Shown here in pieces: positions 1 through 7,500 of a stretch of 64,000 nucleotides of DNA (position 1 is its first letter; each line of letters starts with the position of its first letter). The translations under genes and the position numbers were made by a program. The notes below the pieces were generated by a model, which ran no database searches, was not told where the DNA came from, and saw only the letters and a program-made list of their open reading frames with translations. The DNA is taken from positions 213,018 to 277,017 of the forward strand of contig JAFEBA010000016.1 of NCBI GenBank assembly GCA_018266105.1, given 5' to 3'. The DNA comes from a bacterium. GTDB lineage: Bacteria > Vulcanimicrobiota > Xenobia > Xenobiales > JADMJV01.

Positions 1-244
1 GGCCGCCCCAAAAAGAGCGCCCCCGGGCCGTCATCTTCTCGGCTTTCTGGCCCTGGATGGGGGGTAATTCGTAGGTTCCATTAGCCGCGGTGGAGCTGGC
101 CGGAGGGTTCACCGGAGCCGAGTCATGAATCTCAATGACCGGCAGATTCATCGGTTTAGCCGGTGGCGTGGTCGTCTTGGGAGGCTCCGCTGAGGCCAGG
201 CTGACCAGGCAAAGAGTGAAGCACAACAAGGGAGCAATCTTCAT
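1..244 (-). CDS. Secreted protein, C-terminus cut by window edge
   Basis: The reading frame opens with ATG at 244 and runs off the left edge without a stop, giving about 81 residues. The N-terminus (MKIAPLLCFTLCLVSLASAE) is a clear Sec signal peptide with an ASA-type cleavage site. It is followed by a Pro/Thr-rich, low-complexity stretch. No family is recognisable in the visible part. It is transcribed away from the small secreted protein that starts at 304, so the 60 bases between them must carry both promoters. Confidence 0.6.
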   Translation of the reverse strand, partial: MKIAPLLCFTLCLVSLASAEPPKTTTPPAKPMNLPVIEIHDSAPVNPPASSTAANGTYELPPIQGQKAEKMTARGRSFWGG

Positions 245-303
245 TCCCAGAACTTAGCACAATCTGGCGGAACAAAATAGAGCCGGCTGCTACAGGGGTG
301 TTT

Positions 304-603
304 ATGTCCGATTATCGTCGCCGTCGTTTTATTACCGATCTGCTATTCGTGGGCGGGGCCTTGCTGGCCGCGGCCGGGCTGGCCAGCACCGGCCAGGCCC
401 AGAATCAAAAGCCCACCAGCAGTCCTTCGCCCAAGGCCAGCGGCACTCAGCTGCCGATGCCGGGCGAACCGGTGGCCGTGCCCTCGACCCCCAGCCCCAG
501 TCCGCAGAACTATCCTCCGGCTGGCGCCCCGATGCCTCCTGTGAACCACAATTCCACTCCTCATCCCACGACCAAGCCGAAGTGCGTGAAGAAACCCGGC
601 TAG
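304..603 (+). CDS. Small proline-rich exported protein
   Basis: This is a 99-residue protein using ATG 304, preceded by AGGGG five to six bases upstream; a GTG six bases earlier (298) is the alternative. The N-terminus has four consecutive Arg (YRRRRFITDLLF), a hydrophobic stretch and an Ala-x-Ala-like site (GQAQ). This could be a Tat or Sec signal. The mature part is almost entirely Pro, Ser, Thr and Ala, ending in PKCVKKPG, and looks disordered. The function is unknown; a cell-wall or periplasmic linker-type protein is possible. Confidence 0.55.
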   Translation: MSDYRRRRFITDLLFVGGALLAAAGLASTGQAQNQKPTSSPSPKASGTQLPMPGEPVAVPSTPSPSPQNYPPAGAPMPPVNHNSTPHPTTKPKCVKKPG

Positions 604-655
604 TATTTCACGAAGCGGCGGATGCACTTTGCGGGCCGATGGGGCAACGTGCGTC

Positions 656-1279
656 TCAGTGGCCTGCCACCGATGGGTCAAGCAGGGGAGAGTGGGGAGC
701 AGCCAGAGGCAGTAGCTCAGCATAGGGCACCACCGACTCGACGCCAAAGGCGACGTGGGGCGCATCTGGATCGTAGAAGGCCACTCCGTCTTTACGAAGA
801 TAGAATCCATAGTGAGCCTGGAGATTGAAAGCCTCTCGGGTCTCCGCGTGATCTCCAATCAGTCGAGCCAGCTTGCTGAACTGGGCTTTGTCAATCAGTT
901 GTTCCAGGGTGACCTCTTGCTTTTTGCGCAGGTCCCAAGTGAGTGTGTCCATAATTTTGGCCGGGTGGGCGCCCACCATCTGGCCCTTGGAGTCTTTGTA
1001 GAGGGATAACCCGCGGCTGACGGCGCTATAGTAGTGAGGAGTCAGACGGCCCACTTCCACCGTGGTTTCCCACTCGATCAGGTAGTCGGGGTCGCGCAGT
1101 CGGTCTGGAGTCGGAAAGAAGCGGGCCTTGAAGGCCTTGGCCAGCGCAGGTTCCTTGGGGACGCCGGGATGAACCACGCTGGCCCTGTCTCCCTGAGCGT
1201 CGCTCCAGCGAAAAGTCTCAGCCAGCGCCAGCAATGGGATCAAGAGCCAGATCAACAGGCACATCAGCTTTCTCATCAT
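656..1279 (-). CDS. Secreted DUF3298/RsiV-like domain protein
   Basis: This 207-residue protein has a signal peptide (MMRKLMCLLIWLLIPLLALA). The C-terminal 100 residues fit the DUF3298 (RsiV C-terminal-like) pattern: a WDL segment followed by LEQLIDKAQFSKLARLI, then HYGFYLRKDGVAFYDPD and a terminal PYAEL. In known relatives this domain sits outside the membrane, in RsiV as the lysozyme-sensing part of an anti-sigma factor. This copy has no visible membrane anchor or anti-sigma segment, so its role is open. Its 3' end faces the gene ending at 603. Confidence 0.7.
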   Translation of the reverse strand: MMRKLMCLLIWLLIPLLALAETFRWSDAQGDRASVVHPGVPKEPALAKAFKARFFPTPDRLRDPDYLIEWETTVEVGRLTPHYYSAVSRGLSLYKDSKGQMVGAHPAKIMDTLTWDLRKKQEVTLEQLIDKAQFSKLARLIGDHAETREAFNLQAHYGFYLRKDGVAFYDPDAPHVAFGVESVVPYAELLPLAAPHSPLLDPSVAGH

Positions 1280-1344
1280 TCAAAGCTTTTGCAGCTTCCC
1301 CATTAACCCTCTGTTGGTCCGGCGCTCTGGCTCGACGAAAGTTT

Positions 1345-1362
1345 GTTACAACAACGTTACAA
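1345..1362. repeat. Tandem GTTACAA repeat upstream of His-rich gene
   Basis: GTTACAA occurs at 1345-1351 and again at 1356-1362, an 11-base period that puts both copies on the same face of the helix. A related inverted TTGTAA lies at 1391-1396. The position, 75 to 90 bases before the start at 1436, suits a regulator-binding site, but no regulator is identified. Confidence 0.35.
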
Positions 1363-1435
1363 TCCAGATATCGACTTTTAGCTCAGGTACTTGTAATTTA
1401 TTGGTAACTTATCAGGCGGAAGGACACACATAAAA

Positions 1436-1696
1436 ATGGCATTCGGACAAACCAACATCGCGATTGCAATCAACCAGGGCGGCGGCCAGGTCGGCGGAGA
1501 GTATGGTGCTCGCCCCCATCATCACCACCACCACCACCAGACGGAAGGCCCCGAAAAGCCCGACCGCAATCCTTTCCTGGACTTCCTGAGCGCTCCCCTG
1601 CAGGCCACCGGTCTCAAGGGTGCCAATCAGAACGACAAGCAGTATGACAAGTACCTGCAAGCCAACGAAGCGGGTAACGCCCTCAAAGGTTGGTAA
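1436..1696 (+). CDS. Small protein with natural seven-histidine run
   Basis: This 86-residue protein has no signal peptide. Residues 28-34 are seven consecutive His (codons CAT CAT then five CAC, bases 1517-1537), flanked by a Gly/Gln-rich N-terminus and a Pro-rich then Asn/Gln-rich C-terminus. It stands alone: upstream is a 156-base gap with a repeated GTTACAA element, and downstream there is a strong terminator, so it is probably its own transcript. A metal-binding or metal-buffering role is an inference from the His run only. The codon mixture and context argue that this is native sequence, not a cloning tag. Confidence 0.6.
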   Translation: MAFGQTNIAIAINQGGGQVGGEYGARPHHHHHHHQTEGPEKPDRNPFLDFLSAPLQATGLKGANQNDKQYDKYLQANEAGNALKGW

Positions 1697-1716
1697 TTAG
1701 CGCAAGCTGACGCAGG

Positions 1717-1760
1717 GAACCCTGGCCTGATTTCAGAATCGGCCAGGGTTCTTTGTTTTT
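1717..1760 (+). terminator. Rho-independent terminator
   Basis: An 11-base perfect stem, GAACCCTGGCC (1717-1727) paired with GGCCAGGGTTC (1741-1751), is followed by the T-rich run ctttgttttt ending at 1760. It sits 20 bases after the stop of the His-rich protein and ends 11 bases before the next start. Confidence 0.85.
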
Positions 1761-1771
1761 CTGGAGGTTGT

Positions 1772-2365
1772 ATGGAAGAAGACGACGATTCCCTGGGATA
1801 CTTTCAGGCTTTAGGCCAGATGTCCATGGTGCAGTGCCCGGCCTGCGGTGAGAGCACCAGCGGTTACTCCGAGTTCTGCGAGAACTGCGGCGAATCTCTG
1901 GGTCTGGATCCGGACGTCGCTCCTCTGGACTTGTTGGCTGGCGGAGAGGGCCGTCGCCAGGGAGCTTTCCGCAAGATCGCTGTGAGCGAATCCAAGAATC
2001 TCATCAAACTGAAGAACGCTCGTGATGGGCTGGCTGCCGGCACCATCAGTGTAGATGATTTTCTGGGGGTGGTGGACGAGGTTCTGCAGTTCGTCAACTC
2101 CGCCCTGGAGCTTTACGAAAGTGCCTATATGAAGCATCAGTTAGGCAAGATGCCGGCTGAGGCGGCCAAGATTTACGCTGAGATGTCGCTGGCGGCCAAA
2201 GAGATGCAGGCAGGCCTGCAGCGCATGGCCAGCTATGCCCAGAGCGCCGACCTGGCCGAGGTTGACGCCGGAATCCGCGACGTGGAAGGCGGCTTGTGGC
2301 GGGTGGATGCCGCCCAGGACGTGGCCGCCCAAAAGGGCGAGGAGGCGGCGGCCGCAGCCGAGTGA
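1772..2365 (+). CDS. Zinc-ribbon helical protein
   Basis: This 197-residue cytoplasmic protein starts at ATG 1772 behind a GGAGG site. A CPxCG...CENCG zinc ribbon (Cys 22, 25, 36, 39) follows an acidic N-terminus. The remaining roughly 150 residues are predicted mostly helical by composition, rich in Ala, Glu and Lys. No enzyme motif is visible. Its stop codon overlaps the GTG start of the following acetyltransferase-like gene (GTGA), so the two are translationally coupled and probably work together. Confidence 0.65.
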   Translation: MEEDDDSLGYFQALGQMSMVQCPACGESTSGYSEFCENCGESLGLDPDVAPLDLLAGGEGRRQGAFRKIAVSESKNLIKLKNARDGLAAGTISVDDFLGVVDEVLQFVNSALELYESAYMKHQLGKMPAEAAKIYAEMSLAAKEMQAGLQRMASYAQSADLAEVDAGIRDVEGGLWRVDAAQDVAAQKGEEAAAAAE

Positions 2366-3282
2366 TTCTCCGTCGAGTCCGGCTTGAAGACCGCGATTGG
2401 TTTTGTCAGCTGGCGGCCGGCAAGGAATTTCCAGTTCATCCCCACACTCAAATCAGCGGGCAGGAGCGCGCGCGGCAGTTGGCTCAGCGCTACCGGGACG
2501 GCTGGGAGCAACTTTTGGCGCAGCCGGAGATGCTCGTCCTGGTCAGTCAAGAGCCCGATGGTTATGCGGTTCTGCTGCGCCAGGATCGAGACTCGCTGAC
2601 TCAGGATCGACAGTCGATCCTTTGGGACTGGGCCGGAGAGCTCAAGCCGTTCCTGCCGGTTCTGCTGAAACAGGCGGCGGCGGCGGGTGACCGCTACCTG
2701 GTGGCTCGCAGCCAACCCGGTCAGGAGGAGGGGTTTCTGAATCTGGGTTTTCTGGCTGAATCTCGCCGTCTTCTGGCTCCTGTGCTGGGCAAGCCCAATC
2801 GCAGCCAGTTCACCGTGCGTCCGGCCACTCCTCAGGACGTCTTTTTCATCGCAAACCTGCACAGCCAGGGCAGTCAATTCTACGTGCCCTCTCATCGCGA
2901 GGTTGATCGGGAAGAGATGATCTCCCGCACCATGACGATTTACCTGGGCCTTGACTTTGGACCGGATTCGCCTGTTTGGGGTCGCATCATTTGCTGGAAG
3001 GACAAGCCCTCCGGCTACGTGCTCTACAAGTTGGGAATGCGTGTGGAGGAGACGGGTGAGTCGGCTGCCTACCTCTACGACATCAACCTGCTGCCGGAAT
3101 TTTGGGGGCGCCTGGGCGCACGAATTCTGCTGCGCCAGGCCATGCTGGATCTGGCTGAGCTGGGAGTCAAATATGTGGCCGCGGACATCAGCTGCGATAA
3201 CGACAACGCCTTTCAGCTGGCTACCCGCGGTATTGAGTTCGCCCTGGAATGGACTCGCTTCGGCTTGCGAACCGGTAGGTAA
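2362..3282 (+). CDS. GNAT-family N-acetyltransferase, probable tandem domains
   Basis: This is a 306-residue protein. The open frame extends further upstream, but GTG 2362 overlapping the previous stop (GTGA) is the likely start. The C-terminal half (from FTVRPATPQD) has the GNAT layout: an N-terminal RPAT strand, LYDINLLPEFWGRLGARIL as the motif-A-like strand-loop-helix, and a following V-x-A-D strand. The N-terminal half resembles a second, degenerate GNAT fold. The substrate is unknown. It is coupled to the zinc-ribbon protein upstream. Confidence 0.65.
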   Translation: MILRRVRLEDRDWFCQLAAGKEFPVHPHTQISGQERARQLAQRYRDGWEQLLAQPEMLVLVSQEPDGYAVLLRQDRDSLTQDRQSILWDWAGELKPFLPVLLKQAAAAGDRYLVARSQPGQEEGFLNLGFLAESRRLLAPVLGKPNRSQFTVRPATPQDVFFIANLHSQGSQFYVPSHREVDREEMISRTMTIYLGLDFGPDSPVWGRIICWKDKPSGYVLYKLGMRVEETGESAAYLYDINLLPEFWGRLGARILLRQAMLDLAELGVKYVAADISCDNDNAFQLATRGIEFALEWTRFGLRTGR

Positions 3283-3310
3283 CCGCCCGCCACTCCGGAA
3301 CCCTTCTAGA

Positions 3311-5179
3311 GTGCGCACCAGACTTCGGCGTTCGGGTAACCTGCTTTTGTCCGCCCTGTTCATGGCCGCTTTCCTGTTCTTTCTCTCGGTGGCTTTGGTG
3401 CTCACCAATAGGGAGGACATTCAGTACACACTCTTTGTCGATCACAAGATGCGCTGCAACCTGGCTGCGGATGGAATGATGGACTACGCCATCCAGACCA
3501 TGCGCACCAACCCCGCCTGGGAAGACCGCTTCAAGACCTGGGTCCTTCCCTTCAGTAGCGGAGCTGAAGGCACGGTTCGTTACCGAACCTGGGTGGAGCC
3601 TGTGGGGGTGCCTGGTGGCGAGCGCTTCTCCGTCCCGGTCGTATCGGCTCCAAGCGCCGGCATCGAAGTCATCGCCAGGGGCAGCTCCGGGCTCTTCAGC
3701 GCCGAACGCCATATGCTGTTGGAGGAATTTCGTCTGGCCGACAGTGTTCTGAGTAAAGGCGGTTCCAAGCCACACCTGTTCGTGATTAGCGAGGCGGGCC
3801 AGGTTCAGGTGTTGACCCCCAGCTTTAGCTGGGAGCAGGCCGGGGCCACGCTGGCTCCTCCGCTGCTCAAGACGGCCAGCGCCGGAGGTGGTCCTCTGGT
3901 GCATTGCTCTTTGGATCGGGGCACTCAGCCGCCCACCATCAAAGATTTTACGCAGACTACGTCGGGTGGTCTACCTGCCGTCAATCCGATTCTCACCGTC
4001 AGCGCGACTCAGATTCCTAAGGGTCAGGGGGCTTTCATGCTGGCGCTCAAGAACGACAAGTTCGAGTGGGTGCAATTGCCCGACCCGGGTGATCAACTGG
4101 TAAAGAGTATCTCTCAGCCTTCGATTACGCCTGACGATAAGGGGAGCTCAGCCACGGGCTGGGAGAAAATTACGCTCAACTGGGACACTCTGGCCAAGAC
4201 CCCTGATCAGCTTACGGTCGACTATTCCTACTTCAACGGGCCGCGCATTGAATGGTTCAGTTTGACCGGCAATCGGGCGGAGGTGGTGGAAGACCAATAT
4301 ATCTGCCACGGAACTCACTATTTTTATTCCGGTCTGCGCTTTAAGAACAGTCAGGCCGCGGGGGGCATGACCCATACCCAGGCGAAGAACGGTTTCCTTT
4401 ATGACCAGCCCTGCATTCTCAGCTGTAATTTGAAGAGTCAGCAATGGAGCGTGCTGCTGGATTATTTGAAGGTAAGTTCCAACCCTCAGGAGGAACCGAC
4501 CGTTGTCCCAGGCGTGCGGCCCGATCCGAGCTCGCTGCTGGTGACTGAAGGCCCGCTCATCTATACTCACGGACTGGGGCAGACCGACAATTCCTGGATG
4601 CTTGTGGGCAAAGAGGGGCTGACCGCCAGCAGCCTGCCCAAACGTTCCGCTCTGGTGCCCTACGGAGGCGAGTTGCTCTACACAGACCCTCGCGGGGACT
4701 CAGACGTCAGCCCTCCGCTGATGGCTTTGAATGCACACGACATCGCGGGGTTCTTCCCACAGTTTTTGCCGGCCTTGAATGAAGGTGGTCCGGTCGATCC
4801 GAGCGGACTCGGGGTTGGGGGTTCCGAAGCCAAACTCAAGCTGCGTTGGAGTCTGGACCAGAGCAGCATGACATCTTGCAATCAGGATCTGTTCGCCATC
4901 GCCCGGCTGGCGGTGACCACCCAGCCTTCCACGGGCAAACCTCCGCAAACCACTCAAAAGTCTGCTCTGGCCCACTTTGACGGTAAACGCTGGCAGATTT
5001 TGCCAGCCGGATTATCGCGAATGCTGCCCGAGGGTTCGTCTTATCAGTTGGAGATGAGTCGAGACTATGCCGGCTCTGACGGGCCGATATCGGCCGGCAA
5101 GCTGGTTCTCGGGGGCTACGTCAGCGACAAGCCTTTGCTGCGGCGATACGTTCCGGTTGCGCGTTGGGGGCCGAATTAG
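3311..5179 (+). CDS. GspK/PilX-like pseudopilus protein
   Basis: This 622-residue protein has a prepilin-like N-terminus: a basic leader, then G followed by NLLLSALFMAAFLFFLSVAL, without the Glu5 of major pilins, as is usual for K-type tip subunits. I chose GTG 3311; the frame is open further up but overlaps the GNAT gene. The long C-terminal part is likely extracytoplasmic beta-rich domain. It faces J-like and I-like pseudopilin genes on the other strand, with the stop codons interlocked at 5176-5179. It is probably part of a type II secretion or pilus tip set. Confidence 0.6.
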   Translation: MRTRLRRSGNLLLSALFMAAFLFFLSVALVLTNREDIQYTLFVDHKMRCNLAADGMMDYAIQTMRTNPAWEDRFKTWVLPFSSGAEGTVRYRTWVEPVGVPGGERFSVPVVSAPSAGIEVIARGSSGLFSAERHMLLEEFRLADSVLSKGGSKPHLFVISEAGQVQVLTPSFSWEQAGATLAPPLLKTASAGGGPLVHCSLDRGTQPPTIKDFTQTTSGGLPAVNPILTVSATQIPKGQGAFMLALKNDKFEWVQLPDPGDQLVKSISQPSITPDDKGSSATGWEKITLNWDTLAKTPDQLTVDYSYFNGPRIEWFSLTGNRAEVVEDQYICHGTHYFYSGLRFKNSQAAGGMTHTQAKNGFLYDQPCILSCNLKSQQWSVLLDYLKVSSNPQEEPTVVPGVRPDPSSLLVTEGPLIYTHGLGQTDNSWMLVGKEGLTASSLPKRSALVPYGGELLYTDPRGDSDVSPPLMALNAHDIAGFFPQFLPALNEGGPVDPSGLGVGGSEAKLKLRWSLDQSSMTSCNQDLFAIARLAVTTQPSTGKPPQTTQKSALAHFDGKRWQILPAGLSRMLPEGSSYQLEMSRDYAGSDGPISAGKLVLGGYVSDKPLLRRYVPVARWGPN

Positions 5180-5802
5180 CTTCGGATAAAGCGCGTGGAC
5201 GAAGTCAGTCCGCGAAACTGGAAAAAATGGTTCACCGGCTGCCACTGCTGGCTGTTGAGCTGGCTCATGTCCTTGATTTCGCCAGCGTTGGGCAGCGGCA
5301 GTTGCTGTGAGCGAGAGGGATTGTTGAAGGAGAGCATGAGCAGGCCCTGGACCAATTGGGCCTCAGCGATGATTCCGTGGGGGAGCTGCTGCAGAATCTG
5401 ACCTCTCTGTCCCCAGAATCCGAGATAGATGGCGTTGTCCTTGCAGGTCCGGGGATCGGCTGTCAGGCCTGCCCTCTTCGTGTCTGGGGCGATGCCGATA
5501 AACTCTAACTGGGCACGCACGTTGGGGAGCAAGCAGCCGGGCAGGCTGGGAAACGATTCTTCCTCCCTTGAGAAGATGATGGTGGGCGGGAACTGGTAGA
5601 CAGCCAGCAGATTGGCGTGACGCAGCACGGTGTTGAATTTGTCGGCCACCTGCTGAATGCTGCGCAACTCCTGAGACATCTGATCGTAGCGTCGATGCAC
5701 CCGGGTGGCGTAGATGTAAAAGCCCAGCACAGCCACCATGATCAGCGTCCAAACCGACATCACCACCAGCAATTCCACCAGAGTGGTGCCGCGGCCCCTC
5801 AC
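5176..5802 (-). CDS. J-like minor pseudopilin (prepilin N-methylation motif)
   Basis: This 208-residue protein starts at GTG 5802, which overlaps the stop of the upstream I-like gene (GTGA). The N-terminus RGRG|TTLVELLVVMSVWTLIM is a class III signal with Gly at -1 and Glu at +5, so prepilin peptidase should process it. Its length and Thr-Thr start match GspJ/PulJ-type subunits. It has no cysteine-bonded major-pilin tail. Together with the adjacent I-like and opposite-strand K-like genes it would form a tip complex. Confidence 0.75.
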   Translation of the reverse strand: MRGRGTTLVELLVVMSVWTLIMVAVLGFYIYATRVHRRYDQMSQELRSIQQVADKFNTVLRHANLLAVYQFPPTIIFSREEESFPSLPGCLLPNVRAQLEFIGIAPDTKRAGLTADPRTCKDNAIYLGFWGQRGQILQQLPHGIIAEAQLVQGLLMLSFNNPSRSQQLPLPNAGEIKDMSQLNSQQWQPVNHFFQFRGLTSSTRFIRS

Positions 5803-6236
5803 CAGCCTTTGTCCTTGGGCGCGTGAAAGGTGTCGACCACATAGGTCTGAGCGCCGTGCTGATTGGTCCAGTCAATTTGCAGCGTCAGATGGCGTATATT
5901 GGGATTATCGGGCTGGGTCTGAAGGATCTTGCGGCCGTCGTAGTGGTTGCCCGGCTGGTCTCCGGCCGGAACCAGATAGGGGGTGATGAACTCCTGGTTG
6001 GGGTCTTCGATGAGCAGCGGATAGTTACCGTCGGCCGCCGGCAGTTTGCCGCTGCGGGCCTGTCCTAAAAAGATTCCCATATGCAGGTCCACTTTCCGTC
6101 GGATGGAGTGCCGGAGCTGGAGAGTCGAGGCGCTGTGCAGAATGCGCAAGTGCAGGGCTACATAGGCGAACAGGGCGATACTTACAAAAAGCAGTGCCAC
6201 CATGACTTCGGCCAGCGTGAAGCCTCGTCTGGACAT
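5799..6236 (-). CDS. I-like minor pseudopilin (GspI type)
   Basis: This 145-residue protein has a short leader and the canonical prepilin site RRG|FTLAEVMVALLFVSIALF (Gly -1, Phe +1, Glu +5). The size and the LAEVMVAL motif fit GspI/PulI. It is the first gene of a two-gene minus-strand unit with the J-like pseudopilin. Confidence 0.75.
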   Translation of the reverse strand: MSRRGFTLAEVMVALLFVSIALFAYVALHLRILHSASTLQLRHSIRRKVDLHMGIFLGQARSGKLPAADGNYPLLIEDPNQEFITPYLVPAGDQPGNHYDGRKILQTQPDNPNIRHLTLQIDWTNQHGAQTYVVDTFHAPKDKGW

Positions 6237-6270
6237 GGGGATTCACGTTCGGCGCCGGGCCGCGAATTAC

Positions 6271-6290
6271 TTTGGACATCCTTTGGACAT
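6271..6290. repeat. Tandem TTTGGACAT repeat before radC
   Basis: The nine-mer TTTGGACAT occurs at 6271-6279 and 6282-6290 with an 11-base period, in the divergent gap between the I-like pseudopilin and radC. It may be an operator for either gene; nothing else supports a specific regulator. Confidence 0.3.
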
Positions 6291-6328
6291 GTGGAGGTAA
6301 ACTCCAGGGCAGGCAACGACTCTAGACT

Positions 6329-6979
6329 GTGCCTATGCACAACACACTTCCCCGCGAATGTCTCGCCCAACTGGGCGCAAAAGCACTTCGAGACGACCAG
6401 TTGATCGCACTGGTCTTGCGCAGTGGAGCCCGGAACGACTCGGTTCACCAACTCGCACAGCGACTGGCCGACCTTGGCCTGGAGCGGCTTCAATCCTTCA
6501 GCTTTGAGGAATGGCTCCAATTGGATGGATTGGGCGAGGCCAAGGCGGCCTCATTAATCGCCGCCCTGGAACTAGGCCGACGGAGTCTGGGCACGGCCGG
6601 ACCCCCCGTCACCACTCCAGAAGAGGCCTATGTACAGCTTCAGGATCTGGCTGGGGCCCGCAAGGAGACCTTTAAGGCTCTCTATCTGGACGGCCGACGA
6701 CGGTTGCTGCGGGCCGAGGTGGTCTCGGTGGGAACTCTCACCGCCACCCTCGTGCATCCCCGAGAGGTCTTCGCTCCCGCCTTGGAATGCGGTGCGGCCT
6801 CATTGGTCGTGGCGCATAATCATCCTTCGGGCGATCCCACCCCCAGTCACGAGGACCGCCTCTTGACCGAACGACTCTGTCAGGCCGGTCGGCTGTTAGG
6901 GCTCAACCTGGATGACCATCTGGTGATCGGCAAAGGCTGCTTTGTCAGTCTGCGCCAACTCGGGCTGCTGGTCGCCTAG
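6329..6979 (+). CDS. radC: RadC family JAMM/MPN domain protein
   Basis: This 216-residue protein is a normal full-length RadC. An N-terminal helix-hairpin-helix region (LQLDGLGEAKAASLIAALEL) precedes the MPN/JAMM domain with the zinc signature HNHPSGDPTPSHED. Start options are GTG 6329 or ATG 6335. RadC was historically linked to DNA repair but its role is unsettled. The stop codon interlocks with that of the convergent gene (6976-6979). Confidence 0.92.
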   Translation: MPMHNTLPRECLAQLGAKALRDDQLIALVLRSGARNDSVHQLAQRLADLGLERLQSFSFEEWLQLDGLGEAKAASLIAALELGRRSLGTAGPPVTTPEEAYVQLQDLAGARKETFKALYLDGRRRLLRAEVVSVGTLTATLVHPREVFAPALECGAASLVVAHNHPSGDPTPSHEDRLLTERLCQAGRLLGLNLDDHLVIGKGCFVSLRQLGLLVA

Positions 6980-7392
6980 GGCAGGCGTTGATCGGTCTTC
7001 TCGATCTCCCGCCCGGGAACGGGCGCGATCTTCAAGAGAGCGTCCACGATCGCCCGAAAGCGCCTGTATTCGGCCTGGGCAGGGCCGCTGTAGCTGGTGG
7101 TGCCCAGCACGCTCTTTTTCTGATAGCGCAGAGTCCAGGTGGAATCGACTCGGGCCTGGCGCAGCTCGGCCGGCAGTCCAGGGAAGTTCTTGTTCAGCAG
7201 CGCTTCCAGGCGCTCGCTCTCGGCCCGAGTCAGACGACGGGGAGTGAGTTGCTGGGCTCGATAGGTGTACCAGATCATTCCGTGGTCGACTGTGCAGTCG
7301 TATTCTCGCCCCTCATAAAAATGCAGTTCCACATGCAGCGGAGTGCCCCAGGCGGCGGCGCACATCCCCAGACTGATGAGCCATTTTCGCAT
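6976..7392 (-). CDS. Secreted protein of unknown function
   Basis: This 138-residue protein uses ATG 7392, which gives a clean signal peptide (MRKWLISLGMCAAAWG); the open frame continues 39 bases upstream but loses it. The mature part has mixed alpha/beta composition with no recognised domain, and an Arg-rich helix (RRLTRAESERLEALLNK) in the middle. It ends tail to tail with radC. Confidence 0.55.
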   Translation of the reverse strand: MRKWLISLGMCAAAWGTPLHVELHFYEGREYDCTVDHGMIWYTYRAQQLTPRRLTRAESERLEALLNKNFPGLPAELRQARVDSTWTLRYQKKSVLGTTSYSGPAQAEYRRFRAIVDALLKIAPVPGREIEKTDQRLP

Positions 7393-7500
7393 AGCCACCG
7401 CCCTTCCAGGGCCGGGTCCGAAATCTTGCAACGTGTGCGCAACCGGGTTCCCCTAGGATGCCTGAGTCCACACAAAGCACATAAACAGAGGAGACCCCCG

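Noticed and set aside
1517..1537. His run as vector contamination
   Set aside because: Seven codons in a native frame with normal flanking sequence and a terminator; no vector sequence around it.
2233..3420. Long minus-strand frame opposite the GNAT and zinc-ribbon genes
   Set aside because: No domain, no ribosome site, and fully antisense to two genes with clear motifs.
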